A stretch of 64,000 nucleotides of DNA from Janthinobacterium sp. Marseille (GCF_000013625.1 NC_009659.1:1550001-1614000); one strand, 5' to 3'. Shown: positions 27,701-35,571, numbered from the stretch's first letter. Notes: a model not told the origin generated them from the sequence alone. A program made the numbers and translations.

Positions 27701-30700
27701 AGGAAAAGGTTTAAACGGCAATGCGGCCGGCGATACCTATATCAATATCCAGGATGCTACCGGTGGTTCCGGCAACGATACATTTGTTGCCAGCTCGGCG
27801 GAAAACCGGTTTGATGGTGGCGCAGGCAGCGATACGGTCAGCTACGCATCGTCGGATGCGCCGGTAATTGTCAATTTATCTGCGGTGACACTGGGTGGTG
27901 TCGCTTCGATGCGCGGTAGTGGCGGTTATGCAAATAACGACGAGTACACCAGCATAGAGAATGTCATAGGCAGCAGTGGCAATGATACTTTTTATGCCAG
28001 TGCCGATACGGCGGCTGCCGCCAACAGGTTTGATGGCGGCGGCGGTACACATAATCGTGTGAGTTATGAAGCTGCAACCGCGGACTTGACGGTTAACCTC
28101 ATTACCAACACTGGCAGCGGTGGAGCGCTGGGTGACACCTATGCCAATATTCAGGATGTAACCGGCGGCACCGGCAACGATACTTTTGTTGCCAATTCCT
28201 CGATCAACTTTTTTGACGGTGGTGGTGGTACACATAACCGCGTGAGTTATACCGCTGACACGGCTGCCCTGATCATTAATCTTTCCGACAAGACAGCTTC
28301 GGGCGTGGCAGCTGGTACCGGTTCCGGCGGCAATGCGGCCGGCGATACCTATACCAATATCCAGGATGCAACCGGTGGTACCGGCAACGATACATTTATT
28401 GCGAGTTCGGCGGAAAACCGGTTTGATGGTGGCACAGGCAGCGATACGGTCAGCTACGCATCGTCGGATGCACCGGTGATTGTCAATTTGTCTGCAGTGA
28501 CGCTGGGTGGTGTAGCGTCGATGCGCGGTAGTGGCGGTTACGCAAATAATGATGAATACACCAGCATAGAGAATGTCATAGGCAGCAGTGGCAATGATAT
28601 TTTTTACGCCAGTGCCGATACGGCAGCTGCAGCCAACAAGTTTGATGGTGGTGGTGGCACGCAAAATCGCGTGAGTTATGAAGCTGCAACTGCGGATGTA
28701 CTGATCAATCTTTTCAACGGCGCTGCGACCCTGAACGGAGTGAGTGTTGCCGCCAACAGCGGCGCAGGTGGGGCACTGGGCGATACCTATGCCAATATCC
28801 AGGATGTGGCAGGCGGCTCCGGTAACGACACCTTCAACGCCAGTGCGGTCTCCAACAGATTTGATGGTGGCAACGGAGTGAATACCGTCAGCTATCAATC
28901 GTTGGCTGGTCCGGTCAACATTGATATCAAGAACATGACCGGCAGCAGTGCGTTCCAGAATGGCTACCTCTTTTACAATATCCAGAACCTGATTGGTACT
29001 GCAGGCAACGATACGCTGGGTGGTGCGGCAGGTGGTAATTCGACACTGACCGGCGGTGCCGGCGCTGATGCGCTGACAGGCTATGGTTTGAACAATACTG
29101 CGAGCTATGCAGGTGCAGCGGCCGCTGTGACGGTTAACCTTTCCGGCGCTGTGGTCGGTGGAGTGGCGGCACGCAGCGGTAAAGGTGGTGACGCAGAAGG
29201 TGACACGTATACCGGCATTCAAAACGTCACCGGCGGCAACGGCAACGATTTGTTTATTGCCAGTGGCGATACCAATATTTTCAACGGCGGTGCAGGCAAT
29301 AACACGGTCAGCTATGCAGGATCAACCGCTGGTGTGATCGCTAATTTGAACACGGCGACCGGTTCGACCGGTGATGCCACCGGCGACACTTTCATCAATG
29401 TTCAAAATCTTACCGGGACGGCTTTTGCCGACAAACTGACTGGCTTGCTGGGCGGTGGTTCCGTTTTGACCGGTGGCGCAGGTGCTGATCAATTGATAGG
29501 GCAGGGTTACAACGGAACAGCTGGAACAGCAAATACCGCCAGCTATGTCGGCTCCACTTCAGGTGTAACCATTAACCTGTCGTCCGTGACGGTGGATGTA
29601 TCGAATCCTTTGGGTGGCTTGGCTGCAGGTTCTGGTCGCGGTGGGGATGCCGAAGGTGACACCTTGTCTGGTATCCAGAATCTGGTTGGCAGCAGCTTCA
29701 ACGATACCTTCTATGCCAGCGCACAGACCAATATATTTAATGGTGGTGTGTCGGACGCAAGCTCCCATAACAGAGTGGTCTATACCAATACCACTGGCGA
29801 CATGATTATCAACCTGTCGGACACGACCGTCTCGGGCGTGGCAGCAGGCAGAGGTAGCGGCGGCGAAGCCGCAGCAGATACTTACATCAACATCCAGGAT
29901 GTAACGGGTGGCGGCGGCAACGATACCCTGATCGGCGGATTGGCAGCCAACTATTTTGATGGTGGTGGCGGCAACAACACCGTCAGCTATGCGAGCACCA
30001 ACAGTACGGCGGTGACGGTCGACCTGTTCCACGGCACCGGAACCGGCGGTTATGCGCAGGGTGATACCTACACGAATATACAGAACGTTATTGGTAGTTC
30101 CGGTAATGATCTTTTCTATGCAAGTACGGTTGCCAATAACTTCAATGGCGGCAGCGGCGGTAACGATACCGTGAGTTACCAATATTCGACTGGCGCTCCT
30201 ATCGTGGCCAGCCTGGTAGCGGGAGTGGGCGGCACTGGTGGCGACGCAAGCGGTGACCAATATACCTCCATCGAAAATTTGACCGGTAGTGCGAATGTCA
30301 ACAGCACGTTGTATGGTGACGGCCTGGATAATATTCTGACAGCGCTTGGTTTAACCAATACCAACTTGCTGGAAGGTGGTCTTGGCGCGGATACACTGGA
30401 TGGGCGTCAGGGCGGGCACAATACCCTGAACGGCGGCCTTGGTGCGGATAACTTCTATGTGCAGGCTACTGGCGGCGCCATGACGAATATCACGGCGATC
30501 AATGGCGGTGGCGGCCTTACCGCGACTACTTATGCAGCCAGCACCTACGACACACTGAAGATATTTGGCCTGACTACTGCCGAGCCAGTGCTCAATATGA
30601 CCAATTTCCTGGACGGCAAGGTCAGCAGCCTTAACCGGATTGATGTGACAGGGGACGGCACTTCAACCAAGCTGTTGTTTACAGCTGCAGACGTACAGGC

Positions 30701-30881
30701 TTTGGTTGGTGTGGGTGGGACGCTCACCGTGATGCTGGACAATAGCGGAGGGGCAAATGACTCTATCGTGAGTACCGGTTTTTTCGAAGCGGGGCAGAAC
30801 GGTACACAAAACTACTATGCCTTCTACAGCGATAGCACTTACACACATGAAATTGCCCGTATCAATGTGCAGTACGTGTAA
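21705..30881 (+). CDS. Giant repetitive RTX-type adhesin, type I secreted
   Basis: A 3058-residue protein with no Sec signal peptide. Residues 1-115 form a non-repetitive head (IAKVHIVDVDMVLYLNDGTK). Residues 120-175 are Ala/Gln-rich and probably helical. One block of canonical RTX motifs (YGGTGDDTLYGGKGN) lies near 420-460. Then about 36 repeats of 60-75 residues run to about 2885, each with the pattern NTVSYA...GVTVDL...GD.Y.NIQNV.GS..DDTF.A...N.FDGG. The last 170 residues hold another GGLGAD motif and a non-repetitive end (ARINVQYV) likely to be the secretion signal. The role in adhesion or biofilm is inferred from architecture and the exporter next to it. AGGGA precedes the start. Confidence 0.88.
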   Translation: MATAPVSKSANNQPALDKNGAPIRVVTPDQQGNFQLKIGKGDIAKVHIVDVDMVLYLNDGTKLVLAGGAIGAMDDSVMVDFSNGRDSAAHMMDQVGIIPLQKLDQPRVLSTEPQGGDGRGNMQEEASYRQTEGAQDLAAQAQAANAAISAISKAMVQLANVVQSNAQPVNNFKSNYEGQASLQQPLIKPVAPVLPERPGVTPQEFVIGPNAPAISVHLTNTVGTTQDGTTLKGSGGSSAFNSDTNTSNIAQIAPQIINAGNDVREIWANGEAPLNPTTPSNTFSKILDVQITGDGKVQSLTISGVPTNMTIVGATFLGNGVYQIAVSPDTKNYQLELRYNTVEPNANAPIHQDFKLNFELAIITTDGIQVLNSVRQVVLKDATTADDLNYANPITGESALVLPAQGLSHVVHAGDNAGTTIYGSNANDFLYGGTGDDTLYGGKGNTYFQGGAGDDKIVGGVNTGGTNINTVGYTNSTSGVTVDLNTGNALDGFGGHDTLQNIQKVIGSAHDDTFIVGANTKGVDGGSGGKDTIDFSASNAAVTVNLTTGTGTGGYAQNVTFTNIENVVGSSYNDTFIASSVANIFDGGAGGSNTVSYANSPSSSTSGVTVDLLNGVGSGNDAAGDKYINIQNVIGSAYNDTFVANQEANNFDGMGGVNTVSYAGSASGVEVDFYKGQGSGGNAAGDSYKNIQNVIGSSFDDKFVADTDSLNFDGGAGGSDTVSYERYLSGVVVDASRNVGGIELTPAVGNTPATYSNSYTNIDKFVGTAYSDLFIASNRADNFDGLGGVDTVSYAADTVGVIVNLVTGQGSGAGSLADGDTLANIENVIGGSGNDTFVANDSANVFDGGLGSNTVDYSASTTGAVTVDLFHANGVGTSGGFAQGDKFINIQNVIGSVFDDTFVASAAANTFDGGGGNHNRVSYANDTVGVTIDLVNGTGSGAGSLADGDKFFNIQDATGGSGNDTFIASSVANAFNGGLGTNTVSYEYSDVGVTVDLVAGTGTGGYADGDTLTNIQNVKGSTSDDLFIANNVANSFVGNGGVDTVSYIKATDGNGVTVDLNAGVGTGGYAEGDRYQGIRNATGTSYDDTFVASNLANTFDGGLGSNTVSYAASNTGVTVNLLTGEGAGGYAQDDRYISIQNVIGSASDDLFIANGSVNRFDGGVSTAISHNRVSYATDTADLTIDLLNAGVAGIGGNAEGDTYVNIQDVTGGLGNDTFIASAAANNFDGGGGTHNRVSYASDTANLTIDLLTPGATGVGGNAQGDTYTNIQDITGGSGDDTFIANAAANNFDGGTSTATSHNRVSYASDTANLTIDLLNAGAIGLGGNAQGDTYTNIQDITGGSGDDTFIASAAANNFDGGTSTATSHNRVSYATDTADLTIDLLTVGAIGQGGNAQGDTYTNIQDLTGGLGNDTFIASAAANNFDGGGGTHNRVSYATDTANLTIDLLNAGAIGLGGNAQGDTYTNIQDLTGGLGNDTFIASAAANAFDGGGGTHNRVSYATDTADLTIDLLTVGAIGQGGNAQGDTYTNIQDLTGGLGNDTFIASAAANAFDGGGGTHNRVSYATDTADLTIDLLTVGAIGQGGNAQGDTYTNIQDLTGGLGNDTFIASAAANAFDGGGGTHNRVSYATDTANLIINLSDKTASGVTAGTGSGGYAAGDTYTNIQDATGGSGNDIFVASLAANSFEGGAGSNTVSYASSVGGVTVNLSSQTVGGVASNTGSGNYADGDVYSNIQNVIGSTGNDTFIGGAAVNTFTGNGGSDTVSYAASTAGVKVNLSGTALETVGAGRGAGGDANNDTYVGISNVTGSLFDDVFFANNSVNTFDGGGGTLHNRVSYAASSTGIIVNLSDKTILGVNAGRGSLGDANNDTYINIQDITGTSGNDTFIASAAENIFDGDGGNNTVNYGASDTGVIVNLSAVAQNGVASLRGSGGYANNDAYTNIQNVTGSLFDDLFYGSNVANIFDGGTGSLHNRVSYANDTANLVINLSDKTASGANAGKGLNGNAAGDTYINIQDATGGSGNDTFVASSAENRFDGGAGSDTVSYASSDAPVIVNLSAVTLGGVASMRGSGGYANNDEYTSIENVIGSSGNDTFYASADTAAAANRFDGGGGTHNRVSYEAATADLTVNLITNTGSGGALGDTYANIQDVTGGTGNDTFVANSSINFFDGGGGTHNRVSYTADTAALIINLSDKTASGVAAGTGSGGNAAGDTYTNIQDATGGTGNDTFIASSAENRFDGGTGSDTVSYASSDAPVIVNLSAVTLGGVASMRGSGGYANNDEYTSIENVIGSSGNDIFYASADTAAAANKFDGGGGTQNRVSYEAATADVLINLFNGAATLNGVSVAANSGAGGALGDTYANIQDVAGGSGNDTFNASAVSNRFDGGNGVNTVSYQSLAGPVNIDIKNMTGSSAFQNGYLFYNIQNLIGTAGNDTLGGAAGGNSTLTGGAGADALTGYGLNNTASYAGAAAAVTVNLSGAVVGGVAARSGKGGDAEGDTYTGIQNVTGGNGNDLFIASGDTNIFNGGAGNNTVSYAGSTAGVIANLNTATGSTGDATGDTFINVQNLTGTAFADKLTGLLGGGSVLTGGAGADQLIGQGYNGTAGTANTASYVGSTSGVTINLSSVTVDVSNPLGGLAAGSGRGGDAEGDTLSGIQNLVGSSFNDTFYASAQTNIFNGGVSDASSHNRVVYTNTTGDMIINLSDTTVSGVAAGRGSGGEAAADTYINIQDVTGGGGNDTLIGGLAANYFDGGGGNNTVSYASTNSTAVTVDLFHGTGTGGYAQGDTYTNIQNVIGSSGNDLFYASTVANNFNGGSGGNDTVSYQYSTGAPIVASLVAGVGGTGGDASGDQYTSIENLTGSANVNSTLYGDGLDNILTALGLTNTNLLEGGLGADTLDGRQGGHNTLNGGLGADNFYVQATGGAMTNITAINGGGGLTATTYAASTYDTLKIFGLTTAEPVLNMTNFLDGKVSSLNRIDVTGDGTSTKLLFTAADVQALVGVGGTLTVMLDNSGGANDSIVSTGFFEAGQNGTQNYYAFYSDSTYTHEIARINVQYV
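25215..26576 (+). repeat. Tandem near-identical 192/204-bp repeats inside the adhesin gene
   Basis: Seven consecutive repeat units, most 192 bp (64 codons) and some 204 bp, encode nearly the same peptide beginning NRVSYATDTADLTIDLL. The units starting near 26191 and 26383 differ at only about five positions of 192, mostly in the Gly codons at the unit end. Such recent duplication suggests unit number can change by recombination. Confidence 0.9.
27780..28700 (+). repeat. Higher-order 612-bp duplication inside the adhesin gene
   Basis: A segment from about 27780 to 28085 recurs 612 bp downstream (about 28390 to 28695) with few changes. It encodes ENRFDGG, then DTVSYASSDAPVIVNLSAVT, then the insertion ADTAAAAN, which occurs in only these two units. 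Three units seem to have been copied together. Confidence 0.8.
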
Positions 30882-30903
30882 TCTGAAGCATGCAGCGTGA
30901 ATG

Positions 30904-30932
30904 AAAAAAGCCTCGCAATGCGAGGCTTTTTT
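30904..30932. terminator. Bidirectional terminator between the adhesin gene and bamD
   Basis: Stem GCCTCGC (30910-30916) and GCGAGGC (30920-30926) with an AAT loop. An A-run precedes it and a T-run follows, so it can stop transcription from both converging genes. Confidence 0.92.
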
Positions 30933-30975
30933 AATCAGCTTGAATAAGGCTAAGCCGTGAATTACTGATATCTGA

Positions 30976-31773
30976 TTACCAGACTTTCCACCAAGGATCG
31001 TCCTTTTTTGGGCCGCCGCGGAAGTAGACACTGTCAGGGAAATTGGTCTTCATCACACGTTCCGCATCATCACGCAGTTGCGGCAGGTTGAGTGCATCGT
31101 AAGAGCGGATCATTACGTACAATGCACCTTCCACTGCCGGTGCACCCGGATAGTTCTTCACTGCTGACTGCGCACGGTTGACGGCAGCCAGGTAGGCACC
31201 CCGACGATAGTAGTAATTTGCTACGTGCACATCATATTGCGCCATGCCGTTGACCAGGTAGGCCAGGCGGGCTGTGGCGTCCGGTGTGTACTTGCTGTCC
31301 GGGAAGCGTTCTGTCAGCAATTTGAATGAGTCGAAGGCTTCGCGAGCGGCTTTCGGATCACGTTCGGTCGGGTCCTGGCGCGAGACAAAGTCGAAAATGC
31401 TGACTTTGTCGTTGAAGTTGATCAGGCCGCGCAGGTAGTACATATAGTCGACGTTCGGATGATCCGGGTGCAGCTTGATGAAGCGTTCCACCGCAGCCAA
31501 AGCTTGTGGCTGGTCACCCTGGCGATAGTAGGCGTAGGCGATTTCCATCTGTGCCTGTTGCGCATAAGTACCGAAGGGATAACGCGATTCCAGCTTTTCA
31601 AAGTGGGAGACAGCCTTGGCGTAGTCACCTACGTTCATCTCTTCACGAGCCTCCGAGTATAATTTGGACGGAGACCAGTTTTTGGTCTCGTCGAATTTGT
31701 CGGGTGTGAGGCTACATGCGGACAGTAGGAAGGCGAGAGCGACGATGGTAATTTTTAGCATTGGTTTTTGCAT
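30976..31773 (-). CDS. bamD: Outer membrane assembly lipoprotein BamD
   Basis: Essential lipoprotein of the Bam complex that inserts beta-barrel proteins in the outer membrane. The ATG at 31773 gives a 265-residue precursor with a lipobox LLSAC (Cys20). Tetratricopeptide-like repeats follow, with the family segments RYPFGTYAQQAQMEIAYA and KYTPDATARLAYLVN. The longer open frame to 32007 overlaps the divergent rluD and would bury the signal peptide, so it is not used. Convergent with the adhesin gene. Confidence 0.95.
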   Translation of the reverse strand: MQKPMLKITIVALAFLLSACSLTPDKFDETKNWSPSKLYSEAREEMNVGDYAKAVSHFEKLESRYPFGTYAQQAQMEIAYAYYRQGDQPQALAAVERFIKLHPDHPNVDYMYYLRGLINFNDKVSIFDFVSRQDPTERDPKAAREAFDSFKLLTERFPDSKYTPDATARLAYLVNGMAQYDVHVANYYYRRGAYLAAVNRAQSAVKNYPGAPAVEGALYVMIRSYDALNLPQLRDDAERVMKTNFPDSVYFRGGPKKDDPWWKVW

Positions 31774-31817
31774 GAGATTTCGCGAGAATGCCGCTAGACA
31801 ATGAATGATTATAGCCG

Positions 31818-32846
31818 ATGGGACTTGTAGTGATACCAACCGATACACCGATTTTGAATAAAACCATGCCTGAAAGCGATCTGGAGGGCGTGGATGATGG
31901 CGACGACCTGGCGCTGGAACTGCCCCCGATTGAACTGGATTTGAACCCCGACGTCTGCGGCGTCCGTTTGGACAAGGTCCTGTCGACCCTGGTTCCGCAG
32001 TATTCACGTAGCCGCCTGCAACAATGGATAGATGGCGGTCACGTCAGCGTGGATGGCGAAGTTGCCCGCGCGAAAATGACCGTCTATGGCGATGAAAAAG
32101 TTGTCATTTACCCGCAGCCAGCGCCGGAAGACGAGGCATTCAAGCCAGAAGCCATGGATTTGGCGATCGTCCATGAAGACGCGGAAATGCTGGTCATTAA
32201 CAAGCCGGCCGGTCTGGTCGTGCATCCTGCCGCAGGCAACTGGTCTGGCACCTTGCTGAATGGCTTATTGCATTATTTGCCATCAATTTCCGGTGTGCCA
32301 CGCGCCGGTATCGTGCATCGCCTGGACAAGGACACCAGCGGCTTGATGGTGGTGGCGAAAACCCTGATCGCGCATACCGACCTGGTGCGGCAGCTGCAGG
32401 CGCGTACCGTGAAACGTGAATACCTGGCACTGGTGTGGGGTACGCCGAATATTACCGGCAAGATAGATGCATCGATAGGGCGTCATGCGCGTGATCGCAT
32501 CAAGATGGCGGTATCCGAAAACCTCACGGCTAAACCCGCAGTCACCCATTTCCAGCGTCTGGCAACCGGCATGCTGGACGGTCGCCCGGTCAGCCTGATG
32601 CTATGTCGACTGGAAACCGGTCGTACCCACCAGATCCGCGTGCATATGCAATCGATAGGTTTTGCGCTGGTCGGTGACGGCTTGTATGGCAAGCAGCATT
32701 TGACCACGGTCTTCCCACGCCAGGCCCTGCATGCGCGTCGGCTCGGGCTGATCCATCCGGTCAGTGGCGAGGCGGTTGAGTGGTCTAGCGAATTGCCGCA
32801 AGATTTTGCCGAGCTGATCGCACGCGCCGGTATCAAAACTTATTAG
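31818..32846 (+). CDS. rluD: 23S rRNA pseudouridine synthase RluD
   Basis: Makes pseudouridines at 1911, 1915 and 1917 of 23S rRNA helix 69. An N-terminal S4 domain (RLDKVLSTLVPQYSRSRLQQ) precedes the RluA-type catalytic domain with HRLDKDTSGL (catalytic Asp170) and ETGRTHQIRVH. An ATG at 31866 (MPESDLEG) would shorten the N-terminus by 16 residues; neither start has a clear ribosome-binding site. It is divergent from bamD, a very common arrangement that supports both calls, and pgeF follows after 10 bp. Confidence 0.94.
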   Translation: MGLVVIPTDTPILNKTMPESDLEGVDDGDDLALELPPIELDLNPDVCGVRLDKVLSTLVPQYSRSRLQQWIDGGHVSVDGEVARAKMTVYGDEKVVIYPQPAPEDEAFKPEAMDLAIVHEDAEMLVINKPAGLVVHPAAGNWSGTLLNGLLHYLPSISGVPRAGIVHRLDKDTSGLMVVAKTLIAHTDLVRQLQARTVKREYLALVWGTPNITGKIDASIGRHARDRIKMAVSENLTAKPAVTHFQRLATGMLDGRPVSLMLCRLETGRTHQIRVHMQSIGFALVGDGLYGKQHLTTVFPRQALHARRLGLIHPVSGEAVEWSSELPQDFAELIARAGIKTY

Positions 32847-32856
32847 GCTCGCCAGT

Positions 32857-33609
32857 ATGGAGCTGATTCTTCCTCAATGGGGTATATCCTTGCCGGCAGT
32901 CGGCGCACTGGCGACGACGCGTCCTTGCGGCATCAGTGCGACACCTTATGACGACGGGCAGGGCGGTGGTGGTTTAAACCTCGGCGTGCATGTCGGCGAT
33001 GCGCTTGCCAATGTCGAACACAATCGGGCACAAATCCGGCGCCAGCTGCCTGCCGAACCGGCATGGCTGACGCAGGTGCATGGTACGACCGTGCTGGATG
33101 CTGCCCAGGTTTCCGGTGCGCCGGAAGCCGATGCCAGCTTCACAACGCAAGCCGGTGTGGTGTGCGCGATCATGACCGCGGATTGCCTGCCGGTGTTGTT
33201 TGCCGATACGGCCGGTCGTGTCGTCGCCGCGGCGCATGCCGGCTGGCGCGGTTTGGCGGCCGGGATTCTGGATAATACGGTGGCGCAGATGCGTGCGGCC
33301 GGGGCTGGCACCATACACGCGTGGCTCGGGCCGGCGATCGGTCCGCAGCAATTCGAAGTCGGGGAAGATGTGTTGCAGGCTTTCGTGACGAAAGATCCGG
33401 CGGCCGCGACGGCATTCAAGGCGATAGCCGATAAGCCGGGCAAATACCTGGCCGATATCTATCATTTGGCGCGCATGACTTTAGCCAAACTGGGCGTCAC
33501 CAAAGTCTCCGGCGGCAATGCATGCACGGTCAGTGATCCGCAGCGTTTTTATTCTTATCGTCGCGATGGCGTGACGGGCCGCATGGCGGCGCTGATCTGG
33601 CTCAGATAA
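32857..33609 (+). CDS. pgeF: Peptidoglycan editing factor / multicopper-like laccase-domain protein (YfiH)
   Basis: A 250-residue YfiH/DUF152 family protein. The metal-binding residues are in the expected segments: LTQVHG (His75), TADCLPV (Cys110) and AAHAGWRGL (His127). In E. coli the homologue keeps L-Ser out of the peptidoglycan stem, and relatives act on purine nucleosides. It follows rluD by 10 bp; the bamD/rluD-pgeF group is conserved in proteobacteria. Confidence 0.92.
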   Translation: MELILPQWGISLPAVGALATTRPCGISATPYDDGQGGGGLNLGVHVGDALANVEHNRAQIRRQLPAEPAWLTQVHGTTVLDAAQVSGAPEADASFTTQAGVVCAIMTADCLPVLFADTAGRVVAAAHAGWRGLAAGILDNTVAQMRAAGAGTIHAWLGPAIGPQQFEVGEDVLQAFVTKDPAAATAFKAIADKPGKYLADIYHLARMTLAKLGVTKVSGGNACTVSDPQRFYSYRRDGVTGRMAALIWLR

Positions 33610-33625
33610 GCAGCTATTCCTCGTT

Positions 33626-33871
33626 TCAAGCTTGCGGTGGCGGCTCGCTCGTCGCCGCTTTTGCTTCTTCTGATTCCCGGATTTGTGCGCGACGCTGCAT
33701 CTCCTGTGCATGACGTTTGCGCTTGCGTCGTCCGGTGCCCATCACGTATACAATGATAGTCACGGGCACGACACCATAGAGTAAAAAAGTCATAATCCCG
33801 GCAACGACCGAGGTTTCGGTGATCGCCATCATAAAGACGACATAGATCCAGGCGATGGCGACGATGTACAT
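33626..33871 (-). CDS. Small two-helix membrane protein, function unknown
   Basis: An 81-residue protein with two hydrophobic helices (about 2-18 and 22-43) followed by a strongly basic stretch GRRKRKRHAQ and an acidic/Pro tail. The start is the ATG at 33871 (MYIVAIAWIYVVF), because upstream codons of the open frame overlap the phaC leader. Its 3' end lies 16 bp from pgeF on the other strand. No family is recognised with confidence; the positive-inside rule puts the tail in the cytoplasm. Confidence 0.65.
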   Translation of the reverse strand: MYIVAIAWIYVVFMMAITETSVVAGIMTFLLYGVVPVTIIVYVMGTGRRKRKRHAQEMQRRAQIRESEEAKAATSEPPPQA

Positions 33872-33942
33872 AGATATCTGCGGTGGATGAAATTCAAACC
33901 GCAAAGATACTTGAAAAAGCGGCGAAAAAGCGAGGAGCGAGC

Positions 33943-35571
33943 ATGAATCAGCAGCAATCTTCCCCCTATTCAATGTTTGGAGCGGGGATGGGGATAGATC
34001 CGGCAGTGGCGACGCAACTGCAAAATGATTACGCGCAGCAGTTCATGACCCTGTGGCAGCAAATGCTGAGCGCGCAAGTGCCGCCTGTTGCGGATAAACG
34101 TTTTGCCGATCCGGCCTGGCAATCCAGCACCATGCACGCCTTCAATGCGGCAGCTTATCTGTTGAATGCCAAATTCCTCGCGGCCATGGCAGACGCGGTA
34201 CAAGTACCTCCCAAAGCCAAGCAAAAAATCCGCTTCGCCATTGAGCAAATGGTGAACGCAATGTCGCCGGCAAATTTCCTGTTTTCGAATCCGGAAGCGC
34301 AGCAAAAGCTGATCGAGACCAAAGGCGCGAGCCTGACGAACGGACTCAAGCATTTGTTTGAAGACATGCAAAAAGGCCGCATTTCGCAAAGCGATGAAAC
34401 AGCATTTGAAGTCGGGCGTAACGTCGCGATCACCGAAGGTGCGGTGGTGTTTGAAAATGAATTATTCCAGTTGCTGCAATACAAGCCGCTGACACCCACA
34501 GTCTACGAGCGTCCCTTGTTATTGGTGCCGCCGTGCATCAATAAATATTACATACTGGATTTGCAGGCGCATAACTCCTTCGTGCGCTATGCAGTAGAGC
34601 AGGGACATACGGTCTTCCTGATTTCATGGCGCAATGCCGATGCATCCATCGCCCATGCGACCTGGAACGATTACATCGAGGATGGTGTATTGCAGGCCAT
34701 GCATGTCGCGAAGGCCATCACGCGCCAGGAAAAAATCAATGTGCTGGGCTTTTGCGTAGGCGGCACCATGCTGACGAATGCGCTGGCGCTGGCTTGCGCG
34801 CGCGGTGAAGAGCCTGCTGCCAGCCTGACCTTGCTGACCACTTTCCTGGATTTTTCCGATACCGGCATCCTCGATGTGTATATCGATGAAGGCAAGATCA
34901 AAGAGATAGAGCAGGAGATAGGTAGCGGCGGCTTGATGAAGGGGTTGGATTTTAATGCTGCCTTTGCCAGCCTGCGTTCGAATGAGCTGATCTGGAATTA
35001 CGTCGCATCGAATTACCTGAAAGGGGAAAATCCCGCACCCTTCGATATGCTTTACTGGAATGCCGACAGTACCAATCTGCCGGGCCCCATGTATTGCTGG
35101 TATGTACGTAATACTTATTTGGAAAACAATCTGAAGCAATTCGGCAAATTCATGTTGGGCGACAAGTCCATCGATTTGCGCCAGATTGACGCGCCGAGTT
35201 TTATCTACGGTTCGCGCGACGATCATATCGTGCCGTGGACCAGTGCATATGAATCAGTCAACATCCTCAATCGTAAAAAGCCGCAGCAGAACCGTTTCGT
35301 CCTCGGTGCCGCCGGCCATATTGCTGGTGTGATTAATCCACCGGGCAAGAGCCGGCGCCAGTACTGGATCAACGATGTGCAGGATGGCCTGGATGCAATG
35401 TCGTGGCTGGCCGGGGCGCAAGAGGTGGCGGGTAGCTGGTGGCCGGCCTGGACTGAATTTCTGGCCAGTCATGCCGGCAAGCAGGTGAAGGCGCGTAGCA
35501 AATTGGGCAATGCCAAATTCAAACCGATAGAAGCCGCGCCGGGCCGTTACGTAAAGGCAAAAGCAGCGTAA
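33943..35571 (+). CDS. phaC: Class I poly(3-hydroxyalkanoate) synthase PhaC
   Basis: Polymerises (R)-3-hydroxyacyl-CoA into storage polyester. The 542-residue protein has the lipase-like box GFCVGG with nucleophile Cys271, the Asp of YGSRDDHIVP and the His of GAAGHIAG. N-terminal helical and alpha/beta-hydrolase parts are full length. The ATG at 33943 is preceded by AGGAG at good distance and is preferred over the one at 33883. The usual phaA and phaB do not follow; phaR does. Confidence 0.95.
   Translation: MNQQQSSPYSMFGAGMGIDPAVATQLQNDYAQQFMTLWQQMLSAQVPPVADKRFADPAWQSSTMHAFNAAAYLLNAKFLAAMADAVQVPPKAKQKIRFAIEQMVNAMSPANFLFSNPEAQQKLIETKGASLTNGLKHLFEDMQKGRISQSDETAFEVGRNVAITEGAVVFENELFQLLQYKPLTPTVYERPLLLVPPCINKYYILDLQAHNSFVRYAVEQGHTVFLISWRNADASIAHATWNDYIEDGVLQAMHVAKAITRQEKINVLGFCVGGTMLTNALALACARGEEPAASLTLLTTFLDFSDTGILDVYIDEGKIKEIEQEIGSGGLMKGLDFNAAFASLRSNELIWNYVASNYLKGENPAPFDMLYWNADSTNLPGPMYCWYVRNTYLENNLKQFGKFMLGDKSIDLRQIDAPSFIYGSRDDHIVPWTSAYESVNILNRKKPQQNRFVLGAAGHIAGVINPPGKSRRQYWINDVQDGLDAMSWLAGAQEVAGSWWPAWTEFLASHAGKQVKARSKLGNAKFKPIEAAPGRYVKAKAA

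Noticed and set aside
27876..29222. A 448-codon open frame on the minus strand inside the adhesin gene
   Set aside because: It is a shadow of the biased repeat codons. It has no ribosome-binding site or family motif, and similar antisense frames recur in step with the repeats.
23100..30360. Regularly spaced repeats that could suggest a CRISPR array or satellite DNA
   Set aside because: The repeats are 180-230 bp, in one long open frame, and vary mostly at synonymous positions. They encode protein repeats.
13868..30881. A genomic island bounded by the nearby tRNA genes
   Set aside because: The tRNAs are 6 kb away with ordinary genes between, no partial tRNA repeat or integrase is present, and yaaA and bamD flank the locus directly.
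31774..32007. Longer N-terminus for bamD
   Set aside because: It would overlap rluD and put the lipoprotein signal in the middle of the protein.
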